NCBI GenBank assembly: GCA_012934845.2
Contig: WNNJ02002111.1
Coordinates: forward strand, 38,297-102,296
Reading direction: 5' to 3'
Length of the DNA: 64,000 nt
Origin: Pomphorhynchus laevis
Lineage: Eukaryota > Acanthocephala > Palaeacanthocephala > Echinorhynchida > Pomphorhynchidae
A model generated the notes under the pieces. It saw nothing but the letters and a program-made list of their open reading frames with translations, had not been told where the DNA came from and did no database searches. Positions within the stretch are counted from its first letter, which is position 1. The number at the start of each line of letters is the position of its first letter. A program made the translations under genes and the position numbers. This document shows, in pieces, positions 20,515 through 31,435 of this stretch.

Positions 20515-21816
20515 TTAAACATAAAATCTGTAAATTTTGCATGATATCTCTCTTAGACGTACAATATTTAAGAGAATGTATTTTGCCGGATAATCATGAA
20601 CAACCATTACTTTATTTTGTATGGATTGATCAATGAGTTGATTGTGCAACAAGCAAATTTCTATATTCTTAAGAGTGCAAAATTCTTCAAGAATAGTCAA
20701 TTTTTGAAGTTTTAATTCAGCTATTTCGAAATCACATTCCTCAACGACCGAAGAGTGTTTTAAAATAGGTTTGTACAGACAAGACGTCAATAGCCAGTCA
20801 CAAGATACAAAAATAAGTCGATAAACCAAAAAGGTCAAATGCAAAGCAATTAATGTCGGTAGTAAAAATAGACATATCAACAATGCCAAAGCAAACATAA
20901 TGAGTTCATCAATATAAAACCAATTGGTCGGATCTTCGATGCCTGTCCGAGGATTACGTTGTCCTCGTATGAACGTATGAATAAGACTTTTAAGCAGTGT
21001 GTATGTCAGGAGTAACAATTTAGAACTATAAAGTTGAAATATAAATATATAAAATTGAAAAATAAACAACAAGTCTCTGAACAACGAAATTACCAAGCAA
21101 ATTCCAGTTATGGCACTACATGCAGATAGACACTGTACTAGAATTACTGGATAAGAGAATATTAGTTTTATCACGCTATACCATATCTTTAGAATATATG
21201 CACAGTAATATGCCACGACTTCGATGGTTTGATTATGTAGCTTCAAACCTCCAGGATTATTACCGAGCCACTTAAAAGTAGAGTCGAGCAAGTATAAGAG
21301 ATAAGAAAACAAGTCAAAATTCATTACTTTGTACATCACTTTAAAATTACTGGCTATCAATACCATTAGCATAAATACAATACCAAGTATCCTATCAATG
21401 GAATTCAAAGTTTTAAAGCCCTGTTGTGAGTAGTGCAAATAGAAGGCAGAGTGTTTGAATCCTTGCGTTTTATAAGAGCTGTCATCGAACACGTGAGGAT
21501 CAACGTGTCTTGTAACATCAAGGTTTTTATTTTCTAAAATGCTAGCACAGTTTGTAAATACTAGAACATCATACTCAAAAGAAACACGCAACTCTCGATT
21601 GCTTAAATTCAAAGTAGGCTCACAATCTGTTCGAGTGCATTGATCGTTACAGAAACAACAATATACATATATGTGTTTATTGGAATGCTGGTCGTAAGCT
21701 TTAACGGACCGGCATTCGGTAGATTTTGATAAGGTCTGTGCATGTACCTGACTGTCAATCCACAAAATTCTCGTTGATTTACGAAGCAGATCATTTCCCG
21801 TAAATAATTTGTACAT
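20515..21816 (-). CDS. PIGQ: GPI-GlcNAc transferase subunit Q (PIG-Q/Gpi1)
   Basis: PIG-Q/Gpi1 is a membrane subunit of the ER complex that transfers N-acetylglucosamine to phosphatidylinositol, the first step of GPI-anchor synthesis. The protein shows the family layout: a soluble N-terminal part, several hydrophobic helices (counting from the upstream end of the open frame, about residues 157-182, 214-246, 252-298 and 322-353), the Gpi1 motif NPGGLKLHNQ near 204, the RGQRNPRTGIED segment near 301 that matches the RGKKxNVLRxRVDS region, and FLLPTLIALHLTFLVYRL. The first ATG is at 21816; the frame is open to 21891 without an ATG, and TTTTGTTAG there could be a splice acceptor, so the true N-terminus may lie in another exon. 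No introns interrupt the 434 codons, which is unusual for an animal PIGQ. A CR1-like 3' end lies directly upstream. Confidence 0.82.
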   Translation of the reverse strand: MYKLFTGNDLLRKSTRILWIDSQVHAQTLSKSTECRSVKAYDQHSNKHIYVYCCFCNDQCTRTDCEPTLNLSNRELRVSFEYDVLVFTNCASILENKNLDVTRHVDPHVFDDSSYKTQGFKHSAFYLHYSQQGFKTLNSIDRILGIVFMLMVLIASNFKVMYKVMNFDLFSYLLYLLDSTFKWLGNNPGGLKLHNQTIEVVAYYCAYILKIWYSVIKLIFSYPVILVQCLSACSAITGICLVISLFRDLLFIFQFYIFIFQLYSSKLLLLTYTLLKSLIHTFIRGQRNPRTGIEDPTNWFYIDELIMFALALLICLFLLPTLIALHLTFLVYRLIFVSCDWLLTSCLYKPILKHSSVVEECDFEIAELKLQKLTILEEFCTLKNIEICLLHNQLIDQSIQNKVMVVHDYPAKYILLNIVRLREISCKIYRFYV

Positions 21817-21989
21817 GAGTATCAATGCTGAAACAAACGGTCGAAATATTTTGTGAAAATCTAACAAAACACTGGATTTTGGTTTACTTATTTATTTATA
21901 GTGACAATTTACTTATTTATTTATAGTGATCCTTACAACAAGCCAACGTTGAAGAAAATGAACAAACAAGAAAACAAAAAATAGAAAGT

Positions 21990-22600
21990 AAACTTAAAAT
22001 GTTGATGAACTTGAAGCAACTATATTGAAGATAAAGAAGAAGAGTGGAATGCGGCAAAGCGTTGGGGGGAGGAAAAAAATGTTAAGTGGTTTCATTAAAG
22101 AGGTATGAAGAATTGTGAGTTGGATCATATGTTGAGGAAGTGCATTTCTTGATTTATTGTGAAGGAGGAGCCATTGTGCAAGAACGTAGACGTTTTTTCA
22201 AAAGCGTGGAAGCGACGAGGAAAATAGGACGTATGCTGGTAAATAATTCCAGGCAAATGGAGCAGCGACAATAAAATAGCGTCGCCCATAGTTGGTTAAG
22301 TGCTGAGGGACGTGGAGAAGTAGATAATTACTTGATCGCATAGACAAGAGGGCAGAACGCGAATCATTACGATAAGCAAGGTGTAAGTAGGATGGTGAGT
22401 GACAAAATAGAAGGCGAAAGGTAACAACACGCAAACGAAATTAAACACGAAGGTTAATTATGAGATAATATAGAACGAAAAGTTATGGGAGATATAGTCG
22501 AAGCGACGAAAACAAAAGAAAACACGAGCAACAGAGTTTATGATACTTTATGATTTTGGATTTTGGTTAGGAATAGTGTTTATGAAATTGGATCTCTTAC
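21990..22600 (-). mobile_element. CR1/L2-like LINE 3' end
   Basis: The minus-strand frame at about 22198-22434 reads SNYLLLHVPQHLTNYGRRYF then AAPFAWNYLP, the typical CR1/L2 ORF2 C-terminus (LLLHVPR..YG.RSF..AAPxLWNxLP). A 3' UTR of about 200 bp follows, ending near TATAAATAAATAAG. It is 5' truncated and distinct from the 11-16 kb CR1-like family. It lies immediately upstream of PIGQ and could affect its promoter. Confidence 0.65.
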
Positions 22601-22929
22601 GAGTAAAATAAGCCATGGATGATATATAAATTTAAGGTATTAAACTGACTACCGAGAATGCAGTCACTTAGTATGATATGAATTAATATCATTAAATTGC
22701 TTTAATAAAAAAACTTTAATAGAATTTAAAGTTTTTAAATAATTGATACTAATCCATTATTGATAAATAATTATCGGAACTGGATCAAAGAAGAGCAGAA
22801 ATCATTTTTGGTATTTCGCTAACTTCTGTTAGCATCTTTATAAAAATACGGTAATTACTTGTACTAACGGGAGCTTTATTAAACAATCTACAAAACATAA
22901 TAAAAGTTAGTGTTCTTAACATATGTCAT

Positions 22930-25130
22930 TCTCCTCCACTACGTAGTCATCCAAATACTTGGGTCTTTCTCGTCGTCTTCGGTTGCTGCGAAATACATCG
23001 ACATTCGAGTCCGTTTGTCTATATGTGGTTGATATCTCATCGTGTTGTTAGTCTTGATCATGTTCCTCTGGATTCCTATAGTCGGTCGTATCCTGGACAT
23101 TCTTATTCAAATTGAACTGGTGATCACGTGTATTATGATGACCTTCGACCAACTCCTCAGTATGTTGATCGTCTGGAGTACATATAGTGAACTCCTTGTT
23201 GATCGGATCAGGACTGGTACTTAGTTGGATTTTGTTCCTTTCCGTGTATGTCTCTTCATCCGTATTAAACGCGTCCATATATTTATAAACCCTACCATTA
23301 AACATATCACATGGTCCATGATCCTCGATACACGGAGCAAGTTGTTTAGTCGACACTGTCGATTCGCGTCCATCACTATAGCGGACGAGGGCGTAATATG
23401 GACTGTCATTAATTAGATCGACCCTCTCCACTAAAGGATCGTACTTGCTCGTGCGATTTTGTTTCTTCAATAGCACGGGACCTGAAGAAAGTAGCCATGT
23501 CGGAATACTCCATCCAGTATAGGAACGGCGTTGGAATCTCAGAAACCTTTCGTGAGGAGTTTCTCCTGTTTGAGTACATAGGAGAGAACGAATTGAGTAA
23601 AGCGCAGTTGAAAGGAAACTTTCCCAATGCTCGATGGGCAGTCGACAAGTTCGAAGATCAAGTTCGATGGTTCTCCATAGAATTCCGTTATATCTCTCCA
23701 CCTAACCATTGTTAGGGGGTTGTAAGGTGTGCTTCTGCTACAGGCAGCACCGTTTCTGCATAAATAATCAGATAATTCGCTGGACATGAACGAAGTTCCC
23801 CTATCGGAATTTACAAACGAGGATGTACGGAATAGTGCGAATATCTGACTCAGACACTTTATCACCGTTTTGGTCGACATATTGGGACAAGCGAATCCAA
23901 ACGGGAACCGCGAGAATTCGTCCACCATTACAAGCAACTAACGATTTCTAGAAGTTGATGGCATGGGTCCCTCAAAATCGATTGATATTCTTTCAAATGA
24001 TTACGTAGCCTTAATCAGAGAAATGGAAGGAGGACGATGGAATGACGGTCGAATTTCAGCACACACCGCACAGTCCCCCACTACGCGCTTAACTTCATCG
24101 GTCGAGAATGGCAGGTTGCGTGAGCGGACAAGGTGTGTCAATCGTGTAATACCAGGATGACATAGAGTATCATGAATTAAACGTAACTGAGATATGGACG
24201 TTTTAATTGCCGCACAACGCACTCTAGACATTGCGTCTGCTAAAATGTTATCATATCCGCGACGATACGTAATGTGAAATTTGAACAGTGCCAATTCTAA
24301 TCTGCATCGGATTAATTTTTCGTTCTTTATGCAACTTCGATTATTTGAGTAAACGAACGCCACGCTTTGTTGATCTGTTATAATTTCAAAATGACGACCC
24401 AATAAGTAGTGTCTCCAATGTTTAATACTCTCTATAATAGCTAGAGCCTCCTTCTCTATAGCGGCGTAATGTTTAGCTCCATCTTATAAGGTTTTAGAGA
24501 AAAATGCAACTGGTCGGTTTTCATGTATCAACACTGTCGCGATACATGAATCCGATGCATCTGTCTCGACCGTAAACATATTTTGTTCATCGATGTTAGC
24601 CATTGTTGCCATCATAATTTCTTGTATGAGATCATTGAATGCCCGTAACTCGTCGTCACACAATGGAAATGAATCGGATATTATAAGCGGTCGAATTTTC
24701 TCAGATAAACTACAAATCCACATGGAATAGTGGGCAAACAACCCGAGTACCCGCTTCTTTTCAGATGACGTAGACGGTGGTTCCATATCTTTGAGGACTT
24801 GTATGCGATCATTGTCTGGTCGTATCTCGCCGAAAGTAATGACATAACCTAACAGGTTAATTTGTTGTTTCCGAATTTCGGATTTATCTGCATCAATGGT
24901 CATACCGTATTTGCGAATAACATTCTGGAAGTCGCGCAGATTACGATCATGATCTTCAGCTGAGTGGCTGCATACTATCACGTCGTCTAGATAGGCGAAT
25001 ACATCCTTGAGGTTCTGTTCAGCAATGAAGCTGTCAATTGTTCTCTGAAAGACTGCTGGTAATTAATTAATCCGAATGGAACACGACAAAACTGGTACAG
25101 TCGTCCTGCAGCTTCAAACGCGTCTGGAGC
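22930..25130 (-). mobile_element. Ty3/gypsy LTR retrotransposon fossil (CsRn1-like)
   Basis: A broken copy of an LTR-type pol region. In order along the minus strand are part of the reverse transcriptase, RNase H, the integrase zinc-finger and catalytic parts, and the integrase C-terminal segment (PHERFLRFQRRS, YDPLVERVDL, VRYSDGRESTVS). These last motifs match the CsRn1 clade known from flatworms and other invertebrates. No gag region or intact terminal repeats were seen. The 5' side ends abruptly inside the reverse transcriptase. Several breaks indicate an old, inactive copy. Confidence 0.8.
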
Positions 25131-25725
25131 ATTCCTACAGGCAGTTCCAATGTCCACGACTGGAACTTTGCTCACAGACGAAGTCTTAAGAGTGGCAATC
25201 ACCTTACGATTAGAAGCTCCAATATGCCAACCCCACATGTGCCGTTGCGGTGCAATCGTTGACAGACTAAGAACGCATGGCTTGAGTTGTTCACGTTTCG
25301 CTGGCTGTTTTGCCCGTCATTCAATGCTGAACAGCATAGTTCCAGATGCGCTAAGAAAAGCTCACGTACCGAGCGGCCTTGAACCTCCAGGTTCAACTCG
25401 CTCCGACAGAAAACGACCGGATGGCGGCACGGTGACCCCGTGGGAACGTGCGCGTTTTGTATGCTGGGACGTGACATGTGTAGATCCACTGTATCCAAGT
25501 CATTTATCTTCGGGGTTGTCAGGATCAGGTGTCATAACCAAAGAAGCTGATGAAAGAAAGAAGAAAAAGTACGAGGTCATCACATCCAGTGGAATGGATT
25601 TCATTCCGATAGGTATTGAAACTCTCGGCGCCTTGGGTAGAGGGGCTACCGTTTTTTTGACGAGCTCGGTAGGCGTCTCCGCCGTCTCTGCGACGAGCCT
25701 CGCGCAAATACGTTTTTAATCCAGA
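25130..25725 (+). mobile_element. C-terminal endonuclease domain of a restriction-like-endonuclease LINE
   Basis: An open frame (25150-25719) contains CRCGAIVDRLRTHGLSC, a Cys/His zinc motif, then a PD-(D/E)XK-like core RKRPDGGTVTPWERARFVCW followed by DVTCVDPLYPSH, and finally KKKKYEVI and FIPIGIETLGALGRG. This is the C-terminal half of a widespread invertebrate RT family whose N-terminal half is seen at 34.4-35.6 kb. The domain is intact but detached from any RT, because the upstream side abuts the gypsy fossil at about 25130. It is probably a 5'-truncated insertion. Confidence 0.75.
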
Positions 25726-25982
25726 GGATCAGCCTGGCCGTGCAAACAGGCAACGCAGTTTCTATACTGGGGACGACGGACAGGGACACTGATAACTTTT
25801 AACTAATAACCTTATATTACTTAAAAATATAAATATTTATTTTTATTTAAATGGAATGGTAAATATCTAAATTCTCATATATTTTTGATTAATCTTTATG
25901 TATATAAAATAATATTTATGATACAAAGGCGAATGGCTATTTAATTATCAATATATATTAAATTGTAAAGATTATATTCTAA

Positions 25983-26201
25983 ATGTTGTTATTAAACGAT
26001 GCAAATTTGCTCCTGACGTATATAAATTTCGAAAACGGTCACTGTTGTCTACTTGCGTTTGTAATTGACGAAATTTGTAAGCAAACAAAATATAGCATCA
26101 AATCATTTTTAAATATGGCTTACGAGAATTGTTCATGTTGGGTACATTTACAGAAGAGCACAAGTCCATTACAAATGTTTAATGGACTTAAACTTTTATA
26201 A
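25983..26201 (+). CDS. Short ORF of unknown nature
   Basis: A 72-codon frame with a mixed, fairly ordinary composition (ENGHCCLLAFVIDEICKQTK; NCSCWVHLQKSTSPLQMF), not typical of AT-noise ORFs. I do not recognise it. It may be an exon or an element remnant. No clear splice sites or zinc-finger pattern were identified. Confidence 0.2.
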   Translation: MLLLNDANLLLTYINFENGHCCLLAFVIDEICKQTKYSIKSFLNMAYENCSCWVHLQKSTSPLQMFNGLKLL

Positions 26202-26365
26202 TGGCCCAAGTGTTTCTTACTGGTTGTGCGGTTGGAGAATGCTCAATCTTGATGATACAACTTGTTTCGTCGTCACCAAAAGATGATAATTTCTATATTT
26301 TAGTGGCTTTTATTTGATACAGCAAAGGGTTTAATGATGCTTCCTACCATAGTCATTAGTTTAAG

Positions 26366-29300
26366 ATAAAGATAAAGATTTTCTTAAATAACAAAACTTA
26401 GAGTTATATAACTAAAAAATAAAATAAAAATGAGCTTGTATCAAAAATACAGGAATGAAAAATTAAGCTAACGAATCGCGATTCAGGTCTTCACCAATCT
26501 TTAAGGCCTCAGGTCCAGCGGGATCTGAGCCCCCAGCCAATCCAACACGCCGCCCTTCGACTGAACCACTCGGGGTCTTTCACCCCCCCCCGAATAATCC
26601 AATCAAGGCGGACGATGCTTGGTAATCGCAAGATGAGGAGCTTAAGAAATCTTAGTCTTTGTTCTGGGGGACGTCCTCTTGAAAAGAAGACCAATCCCGA
26701 GATAGCCCAAGTACCCCAGAGGCGCACTTGGGTTTTCTCTTTCAATTACAGATGTTGGGCCCGTTTCAGGGCCCATCTAGTTCTCTTCAGAATACGTTTG
26801 AGTCTATCCAGGTCAGCTTTTGCTGACCAGTTCACCGTAATGGTGAACATCAGGTATTTTACTCGATATGTGAAGGTACGGAGTGGTTGATTAGTCAGGA
26901 TGGAAGTTAGAGTTGAGAGTGTTAATCTGTTTAGTTTTCTCCTTGTCGCAGGGGCGCCATGAAAGACAACCACCTGCGATTTTGCGGAGTTTAAAACTAG
27001 GTTGGACAAGGGCAGCTGATCGTTTAATCTAGTAAATAAACGGCTGATGTCAGAGACTACATTTTTGCACCTGCGTCCAGAGAACAGGGCTGTGGTATCA
27101 TCAGCGTATACCACAAGATGTTGATCGCGTTTGATTTTTTAATAGAGTTCAATAGAGCCAGCAAGATACAAGATTGGATAAAGTGGGGAGCCTTGAGGCA
27201 CACCTGTAATAGGGTAGAACTGACGTACATCTGGGTCGTCTTCATAGAAGAATCGCTTTGTGAAACAGCAATATTTCTACCCTGTTAACAATTCTCGCGG
27301 GCAACCCGAGGGACCTGAGAGAAGTGATAACAAAAGGGATGAAAATGCGGTCAAAAGCAGCCGAAAAGTCACGAAAGACAGCCACAACAAGCTGATGACT
27401 GTTATCTTGACAAAACTGTTGTACTTCACCTATTGCTGAATGAACCAAGCGATCTTTTACATACCCATGAAAACCTGGTGACATTAAATTTGGCCTACTT
27501 AGATGGTCGCAGATTTTACGCGCAAGCGCTTTTTCGTAAATGGAGATGAGGGAGTTTTGAATTGAAATAGGCCACAGATCTTTGGGACATGTAATCGACT
27601 TCTTTTTAGGTAAAAATACTCGACGGCTAATATTGATGTTAGCAATGTCGGACGGGAAGTCTAATAGCATTGTAATGAAGACTTCCTTTCTCTGACTATT
27701 TGTCAAAAGCTGACAGACACGAGTGGAGAGTGGCGCGTGGGTTCTGGATGTGCCCGGGAGTGGCCCCAGGAGTTAAGAATATCTGTAACAGACAAGTCCC
27801 TACTTCTGAAGTCACACCAAGGTAGGATTGGTTGGGGTGATTGAGTGGCTCCATAAGTGTGTAGGGATAGTGACTCATCCAAAACTTTATCAAGGCCTAT
27901 TCTACCTACCCAACCTAAAGCTCTATTCTTCCAACAGACAAATTTCTCCTTTTTGAATATCCTCCAGAAGGAAGACTGATAAGGGCTAAGGCGAGAAATG
28001 CTTGCCTTATCCCTACTCAGCTGAAACCTATATATGGTGCTCCAGTATTCATTCGAGAGGGCTTGTCTGGCGGAAACATAGAGGTTATGAAGGTGTAACA
28101 TTTTAGCTAGGACCTTGAGTTTTGTTAGAGTAGGATTGTATATGCGACATTTATAGGTAGTCGATAGTATCGCGGTAGCTTGCGAAGAGAGGTAGGTATT
28201 AAATTCGGTCAAACTCTCATTCCCAATTCAAGGGAAGAGTTGGATAGCTGCCTGAAAGAAGGCCACCCTGATGGGATCAAAGTGGAACCTTCTCCTCAGC
28301 AACGTATCTTCCTCTAACCTCCAACGAATTAGGTCATGAGAGGTGGTCTGTTGTTGGCGCGACTGCTCAGTACAGATGGGTTTCAACAATCACGTCTTTT
28401 GAAGCAGTAATATGTCAAGGAGTGAATTAGTTGTTGAGCAATGAAAGGTGGGGGAGGTTGGTTTGTGAATAAGATAGTCTATCCTGGCTCTGCGGTTTGC
28501 AGCATTAATCCAACAACCAGTTCTGTCGTTGAAGTCACCAAGTAACATGTCATAAACACTACCTAATATACTATCCAGAAGGTCACGGTTCTTGTCAATT
28601 ACTCCTGGGCGTATATAAATATTGGCTATACTGATGCATTTACTGTTCTCACGAAGTGATATAGCCAAACAAGATAGGGCTGGACAAGAATAGTTAAAAA
28701 GGAGGGAAGATCTTAAGGAGGATTTAACTTAAGTTAAAAGACCTTGAGATGAAGAAGAGTGAGGAGGGGTTATATACGGAATGAAGTGGGTGTATATATG
28801 CTGAGGGATAAATCGGGTAATGTTTTGAGGATACGGATAGACCGCGTCTCCTGAAGGACTATAACATCTGCATCTCTACCAGATAAAAGGCTAAGGGCAT
28901 AAGCACCTTTCGAATTCCACTGAAGGATATTCAGTGAAAAAGGCTCTTGATTACTTTGCATTATGTGAGTTTAGCTGGAAGGGGATTGCCACATCCTAGA
29001 CAGAGCTAGGGGTGGAATGATTGCCTCCTTCATCACTAGCGCCGCCCAGAGTGGGTACTTGCCCCCAGGCGTTATCATCATTTTCCTTTGAGGCGCTTCT
29101 GTTCATGTCCATAAGCCTTTTGCCGATCTGTAAGGGGGAACGGCTTGGGCCGAAGCTCCTAGTTTCTTGGATTTCCGAGCCGACGCCCCTCTTTTGTTTG
29201 TCTCCCCATTGGTTGGAATCGGTATAACCGGATTGACGAACAGATTGGCAATTGTTTTCGCTACAAGCTCTTGTATTTCCTTTCTGAATGTTTCGAACTT

Positions 29301-29583
29301 GAGTTCCATAATCAACATAGACTCGCAGTCCGAGGATCTATATGCCGACTTGACGAATGTTTCTGGTGTAGATTTTGGCGCACGGAACTTTGCAATATAT
29401 TCCTTGAAGTGGAGGCACTTCCTTCCCCAAGCAGGGTGAGCCCCGCCAGAATTACAACACTTGATCCCATTAGAACAGGGAAGAGCTGAGCCAATCGCGG
29501 GGCAGTCTATTTTCCCGCATTTCGCGCAGCTCGCCACCCCACTGGAGCTGGAGGCCCAGTGTGATCTCTCGAGAACCTCTTGG
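26366..29583 (-). mobile_element. Jockey/I-like LINE, copy B
   Basis: On the minus strand, ORF1 is cut at its zinc-knuckle region (CAKCGKIDCPAIG; CCNSGGAHPAWGRKC, with its first knuckle Cys as Cys-Cys) and runs to about 29103. ORF2 follows from 28961: endonuclease (LNILQWNSKGAYALSLLSGR; LLGDFNDRTGCWINAANRR), a long linker (FDPIRVAFF), RT (DLWPISIQNSLISIYEKALA; AVFRDFSAAFDRI; VYADDTTALFSG) and the C-terminal tail ending at 26509. There is no RNase H. Several frameshifts split ORF2. The 3' UTR ends near AAAGATTTTCTTAAATA. The ORF1 N-terminus is missing, and the copy meets copy C head to head at about 29583. Confidence 0.8.
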
Positions 29584-31434
29584 AAAAACATAACTTATTT
29601 AAGCATTTTCTGCGGGATTTTGTGAAGAAATATCAGAATAGAGTTATTTTTAATAATGTAAAGATAAATGATAACTCGATAAGAGTTTCCTTCATCTCCT
29701 CCGACATTTTGAATGATTACAGTGAATTTTTTAACAACAACTTTAAAGATATTGCCACATTAACACTAAAGCCAACTGTGGCAACACTGAAAATAACAAA
29801 CGTCCCTCCTTTAATGGAGGAGGATTTTGAACTTATGAAGGAAAAATTCTCTATTTCTAATATTCGTCAACTCAAAGGTAGGGATGGGTCCGACCTCGCT
29901 ATTGCCTTCTGCTCGGTGGATTGTAATCAGGGGCTAATTCTAGTCAATAATAAATGCAATCCATTTTTAGGGTACAACATCAATTTTATTATGACAGAGC
30001 AGGGCAACCTGACATACCCACACTATACTGGATGCCATGGATGGGGTCACTGGCGATTTACATGTGTAGTGACCCTCCGCTGCAGTGTTTGCGGTCTAGA
30101 CACATGCCAGCATATGTTGTCAGCGGTCAAATGTACGTCGCCTGCCGCTTGTATAAATTGCAATGGTGATCACCCGGCATGATCGAGGCGTTGCATAGCT
30201 TTTAAAAACTATAACAAGATGTTCACTTCCTCGTCCTTGCCGAAGACCTCTTTCGCGGCTGCTGCCAAAAGTTCCGACAACTGCCGTATGTCTGACCAAG
30301 AACTGCTACGAATTATCAATGACAACAAGAAGGAGACCATTGCATCTATGGAGAATCTTGTCAAATAGCTTGTCTATTCTCGCTTGGGCGTGGCCCCAGC
30401 GCCGGTGGTCCCGACGCTTCCGACTACAAAGAAACGCGGTGCCTCTGCACCAAAGGTTCCTCCTATTAAAGTTGGCAGGCTTCTGCAAATGAAGAATGAT
30501 ACAAGGGGAAATGAAGATATTGCCCTGGGGGCTTCTACCCTGGTCGAGCTAGTGGTGAGGGGTAACCCTCTTGCGCCTAGCTCTGACTAGGGTGGCATCC
30601 CCCTTCCAACTAATTTAACACAAAGCTAAGTAAATACGAGCCTTTTCCACTGAATATTCTTCAGTGGAATTCGGGATGTGCTTCTGCCCTTAGACTTCTA
30701 TCTGGTAGAGATGCAGATGTTATAGTCCTTCAGGAGACACGGTCTATCCGTCTCCCCAAGAACATTACTCGATTTATCTCTAAGCAAATGTGTTCCCACT
30801 ATACTCCGTACATAACCCCACCTCACTCCTCTTGTTCTCGAGGACTCTTGACCCTAGTAAGTGCTCATTAAGATCCTCCCTCCTATTAAACTATTAATGT
30901 CCAGCCATGTCTTGTTTAGTAGTTTCACTCAGTAAGAACGGTAAACGCCTCAGTCTAGCCAATGTCTACATTCGTCCAGGGGAAATTCACAAGTACCGTG
31001 ACCTCCTGGATGGTATTATTGACAGCGGCTATGACTTGATGCTTGGAGACCTCAACGACAGAAATGGTCGTTGGATCAACGCAGCACTTCGCCGAGCTAG
31101 AATGATTATCTTATTTTACAAACCACCTAACCCTACCTTTCATTGCACATCTACAAATTCTATCCTCGACATTTTACTGTTTCACTCGAGGTGGTTGTTA
31201 AAACCCCTCTGCACGGAGCAGTCCCGCCAGCAATTGTCCACCTCTCATGAACTAATTCGTTGGAGAATTGAGGAAGATATGTTGCTTCGAAGGAGGTTTC
31301 ACTTTGATCCAATCAGAGTGGCCTTCTTTCAAGCGGCTATCCAACTCTTTCCCAGAATAGGAAATGAGAGTCTTACCGAATTTACTACCTACCTCTTTTC
31401 GCAAGCTGCCGAGATTTTATCGACCACCTATTGA
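29584..31434 (+). mobile_element. Jockey/I-like LINE, copy C, 5' part
   Basis: ORF1 from about 29584 (KHNLFKHFLRDFVKKYQNRV) carries the RNA-binding-like region and knuckles (CHGWGHWRFTC; CINCNGDHPA) and extends to 30589. ORF2 starts at about 30630 (LNILQWNSGC) and holds the endonuclease, with MLGDLNDRNGRWINAALRR and TSTNSILDILLF, until STTY at 31434. It is interrupted there by a nested fossil and resumes at 33601. Stops and frameshifts are present in both ORFs. Confidence 0.78.
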
Positions 31435-31435
31435 A

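Noticed and set aside
25199-25498. Minus-strand ORF opposite the nuclease domain
   Set aside because: The plus strand carries the clear zinc and PD-(D/E)XK-like motifs; the minus frame is a shadow.
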